64,000 nt of DNA from Streptomyces maremycinicus (GCF_001184025.1 NZ_BBYG01000016.1:310001-374000); one strand, 5' to 3'; shown: positions 1 to 9,612, counted from the stretch's first letter. The notes: a model not told the origin generated them from the letters alone. Numbers and translations: made by a program.

Positions 1-762
1 AGCCCGGCGGCCACGAAGGGCACCTTGGTGCACGCGGTCCTCGAGCGGCTGTTCGACGCTCCGGCGGCGGAGCGGACTGCTCCGCGGGCCAAGTCGCTGA
101 TCCCGGGTCAGTGGGACCGGCTGCGGGAGGCCCGGCCGGAGGTCGTGGAGCTGTTCGCCGACGATCCGGAGGGCGAGCGGCTGGCCGGCTGGCTGGTGGA
201 GGCGGAGCGGCTGGTCGAGCGCTGGTTCACGCTGGAGGACCCGACGCGGCTGGAGCCCGCCGAGCGGGAGTTGTTCGTCGAGGCGGAGCTGGATTCGGGG
301 CTGCGGCTGCGCGGGATCATCGACCGGGTCGATGTCGCGCCCACCGGCGAGGTGCGGATCGTCGACTACAAGACGGGCAAGGCGCCCCGGCCGGAGTACG
401 CCGAGGGCGCGCTGTTCCAGATGAAGTTCTACGCCCTGGTCGTGTGGCGGCTGAAGAACGTCGTCCCCCGGCGGCTTCAGCTGGTGTACCTGGGCAGTGG
501 TGACGTGCTGACGTACGACCCGGTCCTGGCCGATCTGGAGCGCGTCGAGCGCAAGTTGCTGGCGCTGTGGGAAGCCATCCGGCTGGCGACGGAGACGGGT
601 GAGTGGCGGCCCCGGCCGACGAAGCTGTGCGGCTGGTGCGACCACCAGGCGCACTGCCCGGAGTTCGGCGGCACTCCCCCGCCGTATCCGCTTCCTGTGA
701 CGCTGCCGGTGAGGGCAGCGGAATCCGGGGGCGGGGCGCAGGGCAGAATGGGGCCGGGCTAA
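1..762 (+). CDS. RecB-family (PD-(D/E)XK) nuclease, 5'-truncated by window edge
   Basis: The reading frame is already open at base 1, so the window holds only the last 253 codons. Visible motifs fit the Cas4/RecB-like nuclease fold: IDRVDVAPTGEVRIVDYKTGK (catalytic D...D-Y-K, about residues 108-128 of the fragment), then a Q-x-K-F-Y helix. Near the end, CGWCDHQAHCP is a cysteine cluster typical of an Fe-S or structural metal site in this family. The likely role is DNA end processing or repair. It is followed after 14 nt by a response-regulator gene. The family assignment is firm; the exact biological role is not known from sequence. Confidence 0.85.
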   Translation, partial: SPAATKGTLVHAVLERLFDAPAAERTAPRAKSLIPGQWDRLREARPEVVELFADDPEGERLAGWLVEAERLVERWFTLEDPTRLEPAERELFVEAELDSGLRLRGIIDRVDVAPTGEVRIVDYKTGKAPRPEYAEGALFQMKFYALVVWRLKNVVPRRLQLVYLGSGDVLTYDPVLADLERVERKLLALWEAIRLATETGEWRPRPTKLCGWCDHQAHCPEFGGTPPPYPLPVTLPVRAAESGGGAQGRMGPG

Positions 763-776
763 AGAAGGAGACATAC

Positions 777-1448
777 GTGGCCATCCGCGTCCTACTGGTC
801 GATGACCAGCCGCTGCTGCGTACCGGCTTCCGGATGATCCTGGAGGCCGAGCAGGACCTCGCGGTCGTCGGCGAGGCCGGGGACGGCCTCCAGGCTCTCG
901 ACCAGGTGCGGGCGCTTCAGCCCGATGTGGTGCTCATGGACATCCGCATGCCGCGGATGGACGGGGTGGAGGCGACCCGCCAGATCACCGGTCCTGGGCG
1001 GGACGGGCCGGCCAAGGTGCTGGTCCTGACCACCTTCGACCTCGACGAGTACGTGGTGGAAGCGCTGCGGGCCGGGGCGAGCGGGTTCCTGCTGAAGGAC
1101 GCGCCCGCCAATGAACTGGTCCAGGCGATCCGGGTGGTGGCCTCGGGTGAGGCGATGCTGGCGCCGAGCATCACGCGTCGGCTGCTCGACAAGTACGCCA
1201 CGCATCTGCCTTCCGGCGACGAGCCGGTGCCGGACACGCTGCACACGCTCACCGACCGTGAGGTGGAGGTGCTGAAGCTGGTCGCGCGGGGGCTGTCGAA
1301 CGCCGAGATCGCCGCCGACCTCTTCGTCAGCGAGACCACCGTGAAGACGCATGTGGGTCATGTGCTGAACAAGCTCGGGTTGCGCGACCGGGTGCAGGCC
1401 GCGGTGTACGCGTACGAGAGCGGTCTGGTGCGTCCCGGCGCGCAGTAG
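777..1448 (+). CDS. NarL/LuxR-family two-component response regulator
   Basis: The product has 223 residues. The GTG start at 777 is chosen because AAGGAG lies 8-13 nt upstream and the receiver domain begins at once (IRVLLVDDQ). The receiver has the acidic pair D9-D10 and phospho-acceptor D55 in VVLMDIRMPRMDG. The Lys of FLLKDA follows. The C-terminal LuxR helix-turn-helix runs from LTDREVEVLKLVARGLSNAEIA to VKTHVGHVLNKL (about residues 155-205). No histidine kinase lies next to it in the window, so it is orphan here, unless the kinase is encoded elsewhere. A bidirectional hairpin terminator follows. Confidence 0.93.
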   Translation: MAIRVLLVDDQPLLRTGFRMILEAEQDLAVVGEAGDGLQALDQVRALQPDVVLMDIRMPRMDGVEATRQITGPGRDGPAKVLVLTTFDLDEYVVEALRAGASGFLLKDAPANELVQAIRVVASGEAMLAPSITRRLLDKYATHLPSGDEPVPDTLHTLTDREVEVLKLVARGLSNAEIAADLFVSETTVKTHVGHVLNKLGLRDRVQAAVYAYESGLVRPGAQ

Positions 1449-1493
1449 CAGCAGGTGCAGCAACAGCGGTAACGGGCGGACAGTCGTACGCGG

Positions 1494-1525
1494 GAAGGCG
1501 CTCCCCATGGCCGGGGGGCGCCTTC
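1494..1525. terminator. Bidirectional hairpin terminator
   Basis: Arms 1494-1506 and 1513-1525 are complementary over 13 positions with one mismatch and a 6-nt loop. It sits between the convergent response-regulator gene and the lipoprotein gene, so it can serve both. Confidence 0.75.
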
Positions 1526-1546
1526 TCGCGTGTGGCTGCCGGGTCG

Positions 1547-3124
1547 TCAGCTCTTGCTGAGTTCCCAGAAGCGGAAGACCGTGGAGGCGTCCAGGCAGCT
1601 CTCCAGGCCGTAGACGTTCTCGCCGGCGACCGCGTACTGCTTGGCCTGCCACAGGGGCAGGACGGGCACCCGCTCGGCGACGATGTCCTGGAGTTCGGCG
1701 TAGTCCGCGTCGGTGGCGGTGCGGTCCCTCTGCGCGGCGGTGCGCGGGACGAGGGTCCCGGTGATGGTGCTGTCGGCGAAGTTGTTGTTCAGCACGTTGC
1801 CCTTGCCGAAGAAGGGCGAGGTGAAGTTGTCGGCGTCCGGGTAGTCGGGGACCCAGCCCTTGACGTAGACGCCGTACTTGCCGGCGGCGATGTCCTTCTC
1901 GTACCGGCCGTAGGCGACGGACCTGACGTCGGCGTCGAACAGGCCGCTGGCGTTCAGCTGGGCGGCGATGGCCTTCAGTTCCTGGTCGGTGGCCGGGCCG
2001 TAGCGGCTCGGGGTGGACCAGAGGGTGAGCTTCACCTTGTCGGTGATGTCCTCTTCGGCGAGGGCGGCGGCGGCCGCGGCGCGGGAGGGGCGGGCGCCGT
2101 AGCGGTCGAAGAAGGCGGTGTTGTGGCCCGCGACACCGGCCGGGACGATCGAGTAGAGGGGGTCGGCGGTGCCCTCGTAGACGTCCTTGATCAGGGCTTC
2201 GCGGTCGATGAGATGGGCGATGGCGCGGCGGACGCCGAGCTTTCCGGCGACCGGGTCGTCCATGTTGAAGACGAGGTGCTGGACCTCGGCGCTGCTGCCC
2301 TCGACGACCTCGGCGCCGCCGTCGGCGGTGCTCCGCTGGATGTCGGAGATGTCGGCGGCGGTCAGGCCCCGGTAGGCGATGTCGATCTCGTGCGCGAGGA
2401 GGGCCTGTTCGAGGTCCTTCTGGTCGCCGCCGAAGAACTTCAGGGTGACGCCGGTGTTCTGGGCGGTGTCGGCGCTGCCCCGGTAGGTGTCGTTGACGGA
2501 GAAGACGGCTTCGTCGTCGCCGAAGGAGTCCAGCTTGTAGGGGCCGGAGCCGACGGCCGCGCCGTCCTCGCGCAGGCCGTCGGCGTCGTACTCCGCGTGG
2601 TCGACGATGGAGCCGGCGCCCGAGGCGATCTTGCTGGGGAAGGTGGCGTCGGGGACCTTGAGGCGGAAGACGACCGTCCTGGCGTCGGGTGTCTCGACCT
2701 TGTCGAGCATGGGGAACATGATGGCCGGGCCGGCGGCGTCGTCGATCCTCAGCATGCGGTCGAAGGAGAACTTGACGTCCTCGGAGGTGAGCGCGTCGCC
2801 GTTGCTGAACTTCAGGCCGTCCTTCAGGGTGCAGCGGTAGACCTGGGTCCGCGTGTCGGTGAAGGAGCACTCGCGGGCGGCGTCCGGTTCGGGTTCCGTG
2901 CCGCCCTCGGGGAAGCTCAGCAGTGACTGGAAGACGTTGTTGAACAACAGCCAGGAGCCCGGGTCGTAGCCGGAGGCGGGGTCGGTGGCGAGGACGTCGT
3001 CGGACATCCCGAGGACCACCGAGGAGGAGTCGGACGCGGAGCCCCCGCTCTGGGTGCCGCAGCCGGTCAACAGGCCGGTGGCCAGTCCCGCCACGATCGG
3101 CAGGACTGGCCACGGGTTACGCAT
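1547..3124 (-). CDS. ABC transporter solute-binding lipoprotein, oligopeptide type (SBP_bac_5), copy A
   Basis: The product has about 525 residues. The start at MRNPWPVL is chosen because a lipoprotein signal follows directly: a hydrophobic stretch and the lipobox LLTGC, with the lipidated Cys at about residue 22. A GTG two codons upstream (3130) is an alternative. The body matches family 5 extracellular solute-binding proteins (DppA/OppA/NikA): ANGD-type motif (FSNGDALTSEDVKFSFDR), LTLWSTPSRYGP, and the C-terminal VPVLPLWQAKQY. It probably binds a peptide or metal chelate at the outer membrane face. It is a paralogue of the next gene (3196-4803), and no permease or ATPase lies near. Confidence 0.88.
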   Translation of the reverse strand: MRNPWPVLPIVAGLATGLLTGCGTQSGGSASDSSSVVLGMSDDVLATDPASGYDPGSWLLFNNVFQSLLSFPEGGTEPEPDAARECSFTDTRTQVYRCTLKDGLKFSNGDALTSEDVKFSFDRMLRIDDAAGPAIMFPMLDKVETPDARTVVFRLKVPDATFPSKIASGAGSIVDHAEYDADGLREDGAAVGSGPYKLDSFGDDEAVFSVNDTYRGSADTAQNTGVTLKFFGGDQKDLEQALLAHEIDIAYRGLTAADISDIQRSTADGGAEVVEGSSAEVQHLVFNMDDPVAGKLGVRRAIAHLIDREALIKDVYEGTADPLYSIVPAGVAGHNTAFFDRYGARPSRAAAAAALAEEDITDKVKLTLWSTPSRYGPATDQELKAIAAQLNASGLFDADVRSVAYGRYEKDIAAGKYGVYVKGWVPDYPDADNFTSPFFGKGNVLNNNFADSTITGTLVPRTAAQRDRTATDADYAELQDIVAERVPVLPLWQAKQYAVAGENVYGLESCLDASTVFRFWELSKS

Positions 3125-3156
3125 GTTCACGAAAAGCCTTTGTCGTTGTTTCTGTG

Positions 3157-3195
3157 CACACCGGGGCCGCTGTCCCGGGCCCCGGAGGGGGTGTG
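3157..3195 (-). terminator. Hairpin between the two lipoprotein genes
   Basis: Nested inverted repeats CACACC/GGTGTG and GGGGCC/GGCCCC lie directly after the stop of copy B and before copy A. It could terminate, or partly attenuate, transcription between the two genes. Confidence 0.6.
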
Positions 3196-4803
3196 TCAGT
3201 TGCTCACGCCGTGGCCGAGCTCCCACAGCTGAAGCGTCGCGGAGGAGTTCAGCACGTAGGCGGTGCCGGTGACGTCGTTGTTCGCGGCCACGTACTGCTT
3301 GCCCTGCCACAGCGGCAGGACCGGGACGTCGCGGGCGACGATGTCCTGGATCTCGGTCAGGTTCTTGGCGGCGCTGAGGCGGTCGGCCTCGCGGCGGGAG
3401 GCCGGGATCAGGTCGTCGATGATCTTCGCGTTGGAGTACGGGGACTTGAGGAAGTTGTCCTTGTCGAGGAACGGGGCGACGAAGTTGTCGGCGTCGGGGA
3501 AGTCGGGGAACCAGCCCATGCCGTAGACCGCGTACTCGCCCTTGCGCTCGGCGGGGACGAAGGCGTCCCAGGCGGTGCCCTTGATGCTGACGTCGAACAG
3601 GCCGCTGTCGTTGAGCTGCTTCTGGAGCACCTCGAACTCCTGCTTGGTGGCCGGGCCGTAGTGGTCGGTCGTGTAGTTCAGCGTCAGCTTCACCGGGGTG
3701 GTGATGTCCGAGTCCTCCAACAGCGCCTTGGCCTTGGCGACGCTCGGGTCGCCGTAGGTGTTGAAGAACGAGTTGGAGTGCGCGGTGAGCGTGGCCGGGA
3801 CCAGCGAGTAGAGGGGCTCGGCCTGGGAGCCGTACACCTCGGAGACGAGCTCGCTGCGGTTGATGATCTGGGCCATCGCCTGGCGCACGGCCTTGGACTT
3901 GACCGCCGGGTCGGTGGTGTCGAAGGCCAGGTAGCGGATCTCGAGGCCGTTCAGTTCGACGAGGCTGGTGTCGCTGGTCGCGGAGGCCTCGGAGAGCTTC
4001 TTGATCTGCTCCGGCGACATGGAGCGGGTCATCAGGTCGATGTCGCCCTTTTCGAGGGCGGTGCCCATGTCGTCGGCGTTGTCGTACGAGACCATGTCGA
4101 CCTGGTCGTTGTTCACCGTCAGAGTCCCCTTGTAGTTGGGGTTCTTGGTGAACACGGCCTTGGTCATCTCGTCGCCGTCGGTCTCGGCCTTGAGGGTGTA
4201 GGGGCCCGAGCCGTCGATCGAGAAGCCGTCGCGCAGCTTGTCCTTCTCGTAGTCGTCGGGGTTGACGATGCCGGCGACCGGAGTCGACAACTTGAAGGGG
4301 AAAGTGGCGTCGGCGGTCTTGAGGTGGAAGATGACTTCGTTGTCACCCTGCGTCTCGATGGTGTCGATCGTGGACAGCAGGGCGAAGACGCCGGAGTCGG
4401 CCTTGATGGCGCGGGCGCGCTCGATGGAGAACTTGACGTCCTCGGCGGTGACCGCGTCGCCGTTCGCGAACTTGAGGCCGCTGCGCAGCTTGCAGGCGTA
4501 GCGCTCGTTGCCGGTGTCGGTGAAGCCGCAGCTCTGGGCCGCCTCGGGGACGGGCTCGCCCTCACCCTTGGGCTGGATCATCAGGGTCTGCACGGTCTGG
4601 CGCAGGATGTTCCAGGTGCCGACGTCGTAGGAGTACGCCGGGTCGAGGGGGGCCGGGGCGTCCTTGGTGACGGTGAACCGGTCGGTGGTGCCCATGACGA
4701 TGGTGTCCCCACTGCCGCTACCACCGTCGGACCCGCCGCAGGCGGCGAGTACGGGCGCGAGCAGACTGACCACGGCCGGCAGCACCAAAGTCTTGCGGTT
4801 CAT
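3196..4803 (-). CDS. ABC transporter solute-binding lipoprotein, oligopeptide type (SBP_bac_5), copy B
   Basis: The product has 535 residues. ATG at 4803 is chosen over in-frame codons upstream because GGAG sits 10 nt before it and the signal peptide starts there (MNRKTLVLPAVVSLLAPVLAACGG, lipobox LAAC). The domain order equals that of copy A: FANGDAVTAEDVKFSIERA, LTLNYTTDHYGPATKQEF, and C-terminal VPVLPLWQGKQYV. The two proteins share the whole architecture, so the pair arose by duplication. The binding pocket is not predictable by eye. Both may feed a permease encoded elsewhere, or act as stand-alone sensors. Confidence 0.88.
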   Translation of the reverse strand: MNRKTLVLPAVVSLLAPVLAACGGSDGGSGSGDTIVMGTTDRFTVTKDAPAPLDPAYSYDVGTWNILRQTVQTLMIQPKGEGEPVPEAAQSCGFTDTGNERYACKLRSGLKFANGDAVTAEDVKFSIERARAIKADSGVFALLSTIDTIETQGDNEVIFHLKTADATFPFKLSTPVAGIVNPDDYEKDKLRDGFSIDGSGPYTLKAETDGDEMTKAVFTKNPNYKGTLTVNNDQVDMVSYDNADDMGTALEKGDIDLMTRSMSPEQIKKLSEASATSDTSLVELNGLEIRYLAFDTTDPAVKSKAVRQAMAQIINRSELVSEVYGSQAEPLYSLVPATLTAHSNSFFNTYGDPSVAKAKALLEDSDITTPVKLTLNYTTDHYGPATKQEFEVLQKQLNDSGLFDVSIKGTAWDAFVPAERKGEYAVYGMGWFPDFPDADNFVAPFLDKDNFLKSPYSNAKIIDDLIPASRREADRLSAAKNLTEIQDIVARDVPVLPLWQGKQYVAANNDVTGTAYVLNSSATLQLWELGHGVSN

Positions 4804-5282
4804 GCTCGAGTTTCTCCAGAGCTGTCGAGTCCGTGTACCCGGCATGCAGGGGTGTCGCGGCGGATCACGGGGGTTGGGGCGAGGTTCTCGCGATGAGATT
4901 AGTCCGCACCGGCACGAGGGTTCGCAATCACCGGAGTTGAAACTCCATCACGCTGTGAAACCGGTTGTGGACGCACTGAACAGCCGTCACCGGAAGGATT
5001 CGTACAGCCGCCCATCAATCGGGACACAAAGACACGTCGACGGGCCCTGCGCCCTGGCGTCATGCACACGGAGAGTCAACTGTCGACCCCCGGACAGGTG
5101 GGGAACGTCACACGCCGTACAGGGTTCGGGTGGGGTGGAATTCGGCCGCCGCCGGGAGCGTGCCGAAGATCGGAATTCCACCGCGCGCACACCCGCCGAA
5201 TTCCCGGCTATCGGCGGTGCACGCTGGGTGAACGCCTATCGCATTTCCGTCATCGGCCGATCACCGATGATCGTGGTGCCGA
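4804..5282. other. Intergenic region upstream of lipoprotein copy B
   Basis: No credible gene is visible in these 479 bases. On the minus strand a TAATCT hexamer (4896-4901) is a -10 candidate for copy B, without a convincing -35. GGAGT-tgaa-ACTCC (4933-4946) is a short inverted repeat upstream of it and could be an operator. A lower-G+C stretch around 4920-5010 fits a promoter region. Confidence 0.4.
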
Positions 5283-5289
5283 TCATCGG
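5264..5289 (-). terminator. Terminator overlapping the HAD gene stop codon
   Basis: CCGATGATC and GATCATCGG form a perfect 9-bp stem with an 8-nt loop. The 3' arm (plus-strand numbering) contains the TGA of the HAD gene at 5283-5285. Confidence 0.6.
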
Positions 5290-5981
5290 AGCGGCACGAG
5301 GTCGCGCAGGAACGCCAGGTCGACCTGTTCGAGCGACGGAACGACGGTGCGTCCGCGGGACGGCGCGATCGGTGCCACGGAGGGCACCGCGACGACGTGA
5401 CAGCCCGCCGCCTCGGCCGAGGCGACGCCGGTCGCGGTGTCCTCGATGACGGCGCACCGGGTGGGGTCCACGCCGAGGCCGGCGGCCGCGAGCAGATAGG
5501 GGTCGGGGTAGGGCTTGGTCCGCTGCACCTCGTCACCGGCCACGCTGAGGCGGAAGTTCTCGGCGCCGAGCGAGGCGATGACGCGGTCGATGATGCGCCG
5601 GTGGGAGGCGGAGACGAGGGCCGTGGGCACCTGGTGCTCGGCCAGCTCGGCGAGCAGCCGGGCGGCACCCGGCATCAGGGGCAGGGCGCGGGTGATGCGG
5701 TCCTCGAACCCCTCGTTGAGCAGGACGGTGAGTGCGGCGAGGTCGATGTCCGCCCCGGTCGCCTCGATCAGGAACCCGGCGCTGCGGCTCATCGGGCCGC
5801 CGACCACGACATGGCGCCACGAGTCGTCGAGGGTGTGGCCCAGGCCGGCGAAGATCTCGACCTCGACGTCCCACCAGAAGCCCTCGGTGTCCACCAGGGT
5901 GCCGTCCATGTCGAGCAGCACGGCCTCCAGGGCGGAGCCCTCGGCCGTACGGGTTACTGGCGCGGGAACCGTACTGGTCAT
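5283..5981 (-). CDS. HAD-superfamily phosphatase (beta-phosphoglucomutase-like subfamily)
   Basis: The product has 232 residues. Two ATGs are in frame; the one at 5981 lies 7-8 nt behind AAGGAGG, while the upstream one (5987) is almost fused to it, so 5981 is preferred. Motif I is LLDMDGTLVDTEGFWW, with nucleophile and acid Asp. Motif II is TALVSASHR. Motifs III/IV are KPYPDPYLLAAAGLGVDP and CAVIEDTATGVASAEAAG. This pattern is that of HAD subfamily IA phosphatases acting on small sugar or nucleotide phosphates. It lies just downstream of metH on the same strand but behind a strong hairpin, so it may be transcribed separately. Confidence 0.88.
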   Translation of the reverse strand: MTSTVPAPVTRTAEGSALEAVLLDMDGTLVDTEGFWWDVEVEIFAGLGHTLDDSWRHVVVGGPMSRSAGFLIEATGADIDLAALTVLLNEGFEDRITRALPLMPGAARLLAELAEHQVPTALVSASHRRIIDRVIASLGAENFRLSVAGDEVQRTKPYPDPYLLAAAGLGVDPTRCAVIEDTATGVASAEAAGCHVVAVPSVAPIAPSRGRTVVPSLEQVDLAFLRDLVPLR

Positions 5982-6006
5982 CCACATACCTCCTTGAGGG
6001 ACGAGC

Positions 6007-6035
6007 AGGCCGGTTCCCGCTGGGGGAACCGGCCT
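6007..6035 (-). terminator. metH terminator
   Basis: AGGCCGGTTCCC and GGGAACCGGCCT form a perfect 12-bp stem with a 5-nt loop, between the metH stop and the HAD gene start. Confidence 0.7.
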
Positions 6036-6093
6036 TCAGTGGACCGACAAGTGTACGACTTGTCCGATCAGTGTGCTCGGTGGCGCGCCCGTG

Positions 6094-9000
6094 TCACCGT
6101 GCGTTGAAGTACTTGGCCTCGGGGTGGTGGATCACGATGGCGTCCGTGGACTGCTCGGGGTGGAGCTGGAACTCCTCCGAGAGGTGGACGCCGATCCGCT
6201 CGGGCCGGAGCATCTCGGCGATCTTGGCGCGGTCCTCCAGGTCGGGGCAGGCGCCGTAGCCGAGGGAGAAGCGGGCGCCCCGGTACTTCAGGGCGAACAT
6301 GTCCTCGACGTCGGCCGGGTCCTCGCCGGCGAAGCCGAGTTCGGCGCGCACGCGGGCGTGCCAGTACTCGGCGAGGGCTTCGGCGAGCTGGACGGACAGG
6401 CCGTGCAGTTCGAGGTAGTCGCGGTAGGAGTTCGACTCGAAGAGCCTCGCGGTCTCCTCGCCGATGCGGGAGCCGACGGTGACGATCTGGAAGCCGACGA
6501 CGTCCGTCTCCCCCGACTCCTCCGGGCGGAAGAAGTCGGCCAGGCACAGGCGGCGGCCGCGGCTCTGGCGGGGGAAGGTGAAGCGGGTGCGCTCGTTGCC
6601 CTGCTCGTCCAGGATGATCAGGTCGTCGTCCTTGGACACACAGGGGAAGTAGCCGTAGACGACGGCCGCCTCGAGGAGGTTGTCGGTCTGGAGCTTGTCC
6701 AGCAGGCCGCGCAGGCGGGGCCTGCCCTCGGTCTCGACGAGTTCCTCGTAGGTCGGTCCGTCGCCGGTGCGGGCCTGCTTCAGGCCCCACTGGCCCTTGA
6801 AGAGGGCGCCTTCGTCGAGCCAGGAGGCGTACTCCTTGAGCTGGATGCCCTTGATGACGCGGGTGCCCTCGAACGGCGGCTTCGGGACCGGGTTGTCGGT
6901 GGCGACGTCGGAGCGGACGTGGCCCTCCTGCGGGCGCTCCTCGGTCTCGACGACGGTGGTGCTCGGGCGGACCCGGCGTTGCTTCAGCTCCGGCAGCACG
7001 GCCCCCGGCACTCCGCGCTTGACGCCGATCAGGGCGTCCATCAGGCGCAGGCCCTCGAAGGCGTCCCGGGCGTAGCGGACCTCGCCCTGGTAGATCTCGT
7101 GCAGGTCCTGTTCGACGTAGGCCCTGGTCAGGGCGGCGCCGCCGAGGATGACGGGGTAGTCGGCGGCCATCTTGCGCTGGTTGAGCTCCTCCAGGTTCTC
7201 CTTCATGATCACCGTGGACTTGACCAGCAGGCCGGACATGCCGATGACGTCGGCGCGGTGTTCCTGGGCGGCTTCGAGGATCGCGGAGACCGGCTGCTTG
7301 ATGCCGAGGTTGACGACGTTGTAGCCGTTGTTGGACAGGATGATGTCGACGAGGTTCTTGCCGATGTCGTGGACGTCGCCGCGCACGGTGGCCAGCACGA
7401 TGGTGCCCTTGCCCTCGTCGTCCGACTTCTCCATGTGCGGTTCGAGGTAGGCGACCGCGGTCTTCATGACCTCGGCGGACTGGAGCACGAACGGCAGCTG
7501 CATCTGGCCGGAACCGAACAGTTCGCCGACGACCTTCATGCCGTCCAGGAGCGTGTCGTTGACGATGTCGAGGGCGGGGCGGGTCTCGAGGGCCTCGGCG
7601 AGGTCGGCGTCCAGGCCGTTCTTCTCGCCGTCGATGATCCGGCGCTTGAGGCGCTCGTCCAGCGGCAGGGCGGCCAGTTCCTCGGCCTTGCCGGCCTTGA
7701 GGGACTTGGTGGTGGCGCCCTCGAACAGCGCCATCAGCTTCTGGAGGGGGTCGTAGCCCTCGGCGCGGCGGTCGTGGATCAGGTCGAGGGCGGTCTGCAC
7801 CTCCTCCTCGCTGAACCGGGCGATGGGCAGGATCTTCGACGCGTGGACGATCGCCGAGTCCAGGCCCGCCTTGACGCACTCGTCGAGGAAGACCGAGTTG
7901 AGCAGGATGCGCGCGGCCGGGTTCAGGCCGAAGGAGATGTTCGACAGGCCGAGGGTGGTCTGTACGTCGGGGCGGCGGCGCTTGAGTTCGCGGATCGCCT
8001 CGATGGTGGCGATGCCGTCCTTGCGGGACTCCTCCTGGCCGGTGCAGATGGTGAAGGTCAGGGTGTCGATGAGGATGTCCGACTCCTGGATGCCCCAGTT
8101 CGTCGTCAGGTCGTCGATGAGCCGCTCGGCGATGGCGACCTTCGTCTCGACGGTCCGGGCCTGGCCCTCCTCGTCGATGGTCAGCGCGATCAGCGCGGCG
8201 CCGTGCTCCCGGGCCAGCGCGGTGACCTTGGCGAAGCGGGACTCGGGGCCGTCGCCGTCCTCGTAGTTCACGGAGTTGATGACCGCACGGCCGCCCAGCC
8301 GCTCCAGGCCCGCCCGGATGACCGGGACCTCGGTCGAGTCCAGGACGATCGGCAGTGTGGATGCGGTGGCGAAGCGGCCGGCCAGTTCGTCCATGTCGGC
8401 GACGCCGTCGCGGCCGACGTAGTCGACGCAGAGGTCGAGCATGTGCGCGCCCTCGCGGATCTGGTCGCGGGCCATCTCCACACAGTCGTCCCAGCGGCCG
8501 TCCAGCATGGCCTCGCGGAACTTCTTGGAGCCGTTGGCGTTCGTGCGCTCACCGATCGCCATGTACGCGGTGTCCTGGCGGAACGGCACGGTCTGGTACA
8601 GCGAGGCGGCGCCGGGCTCGGGCCGCGGGTGCCGTTCGGTGGGCGAGGTCCCCCGGACCCGCTCCACGAGCTGCCGCAGGTGTTCGGGCGTCGTACCGCA
8701 GCAGCCGCCGACCAGGTTCAGCCCGTAGTCGGTCACGAAGGTCTCCTGGGCGTCGGCCAGACCTTCGGCGTCGAGCGGGAAGTGGGCGCCGTCCTTGGTG
8801 AGGATCGGCAGACCGGCGTTGGGCATGCACAGCAGCGGGGTGCGGGAGTGGCGGGCCAGGTAGCGCAGGTGCTCGCTCATCTCGGCCGGGCCCGTCGAGC
8901 AGTTCAAGCCGATCATGTCGATGCCGAGGGGCTCGAGCGCGGTCAGGGCCGCGCCGATCTCGGAGCCGAGCAGCATGGTGCCGGTCGTCTCGAACGCCAT

Positions 9001-9612
9001 CGAGACCAGCAGGGGCACCTCGACGCCGGTGGCCTCCATGGCGCGCCGGGCGCCGAGGATCGACGACTTCGTCTGGAGCAGGTCCTGCGTGGTCTCCACG
9101 ATCAGGGCGTCGGCGCCGCCGGCCAGCAGGCCCTCGGCGTTGGCCTGGAATCCGTCGCGCAGGGTGCCGTAGGCGATGTGGCCGAGGGTGGGCAGCTTGG
9201 TGCCGGGGCCGATCGAGCCCAGTACCCAGCGGGTGCGTCCGTCGCGGGCGGCGAAGGCGTCGGCGGTCTCCCGGGCGATACGGGCGCCCGCCTCGGACAG
9301 TTCGAACACGCGCTCGGCGATGTCGTACTCGGCCATGGCCGAGTGGTTTGCTCCGAACGTGTTGGTCTCCACGCAGTCCACGCCCGCGTCGAAGTACTCC
9401 TCGTGCACCGAACGGACGATGTCCGGCCGGGTGATGTTGAGGATCTCGTTGCAGCCCTCGAGGTTCTCGAAGTCCTCGAGGGTGGGCTCCTGGGCCTGGA
9501 GCATGGTGCCCATGGCTCCGTCGGCCACCACCACACGGGTGGCCAGGGCCTCTCGGAGCGCGGACACACGGGTCCGGCTGTCGGCGGAAGGGGTCGGCGG
9601 CACAGAGGCCAT
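6094..9612 (-). CDS. metH: Cobalamin-dependent methionine synthase
   Basis: The product has 1172 residues, slightly shorter than E. coli MetH (1227). It methylates homocysteine from 5-methyltetrahydrofolate through methylcobalamin. All four modules are visible. The homocysteine-binding domain (about 1-330) ends in the zinc motif GGCCGTTPEH. The pterin-binding domain follows (DILIDTLTFTICTG, about 350-620). The B12 domain has the cobalt ligand motif DVHDIGKN (about 747), with GMSGLL and ILGGAAL after it. The C-terminal AdoMet reactivation domain has RIGVHLSEEFQLHPEQST. ATG at 9612 begins the conserved part. Its product pathway links to the salvage genes further right, which regenerate methionine by another route. 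Confidence 0.98.
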   Translation of the reverse strand: MASVPPTPSADSRTRVSALREALATRVVVADGAMGTMLQAQEPTLEDFENLEGCNEILNITRPDIVRSVHEEYFDAGVDCVETNTFGANHSAMAEYDIAERVFELSEAGARIARETADAFAARDGRTRWVLGSIGPGTKLPTLGHIAYGTLRDGFQANAEGLLAGGADALIVETTQDLLQTKSSILGARRAMEATGVEVPLLVSMAFETTGTMLLGSEIGAALTALEPLGIDMIGLNCSTGPAEMSEHLRYLARHSRTPLLCMPNAGLPILTKDGAHFPLDAEGLADAQETFVTDYGLNLVGGCCGTTPEHLRQLVERVRGTSPTERHPRPEPGAASLYQTVPFRQDTAYMAIGERTNANGSKKFREAMLDGRWDDCVEMARDQIREGAHMLDLCVDYVGRDGVADMDELAGRFATASTLPIVLDSTEVPVIRAGLERLGGRAVINSVNYEDGDGPESRFAKVTALAREHGAALIALTIDEEGQARTVETKVAIAERLIDDLTTNWGIQESDILIDTLTFTICTGQEESRKDGIATIEAIRELKRRRPDVQTTLGLSNISFGLNPAARILLNSVFLDECVKAGLDSAIVHASKILPIARFSEEEVQTALDLIHDRRAEGYDPLQKLMALFEGATTKSLKAGKAEELAALPLDERLKRRIIDGEKNGLDADLAEALETRPALDIVNDTLLDGMKVVGELFGSGQMQLPFVLQSAEVMKTAVAYLEPHMEKSDDEGKGTIVLATVRGDVHDIGKNLVDIILSNNGYNVVNLGIKQPVSAILEAAQEHRADVIGMSGLLVKSTVIMKENLEELNQRKMAADYPVILGGAALTRAYVEQDLHEIYQGEVRYARDAFEGLRLMDALIGVKRGVPGAVLPELKQRRVRPSTTVVETEERPQEGHVRSDVATDNPVPKPPFEGTRVIKGIQLKEYASWLDEGALFKGQWGLKQARTGDGPTYEELVETEGRPRLRGLLDKLQTDNLLEAAVVYGYFPCVSKDDDLIILDEQGNERTRFTFPRQSRGRRLCLADFFRPEESGETDVVGFQIVTVGSRIGEETARLFESNSYRDYLELHGLSVQLAEALAEYWHARVRAELGFAGEDPADVEDMFALKYRGARFSLGYGACPDLEDRAKIAEMLRPERIGVHLSEEFQLHPEQSTDAIVIHHPEAKYFNAR

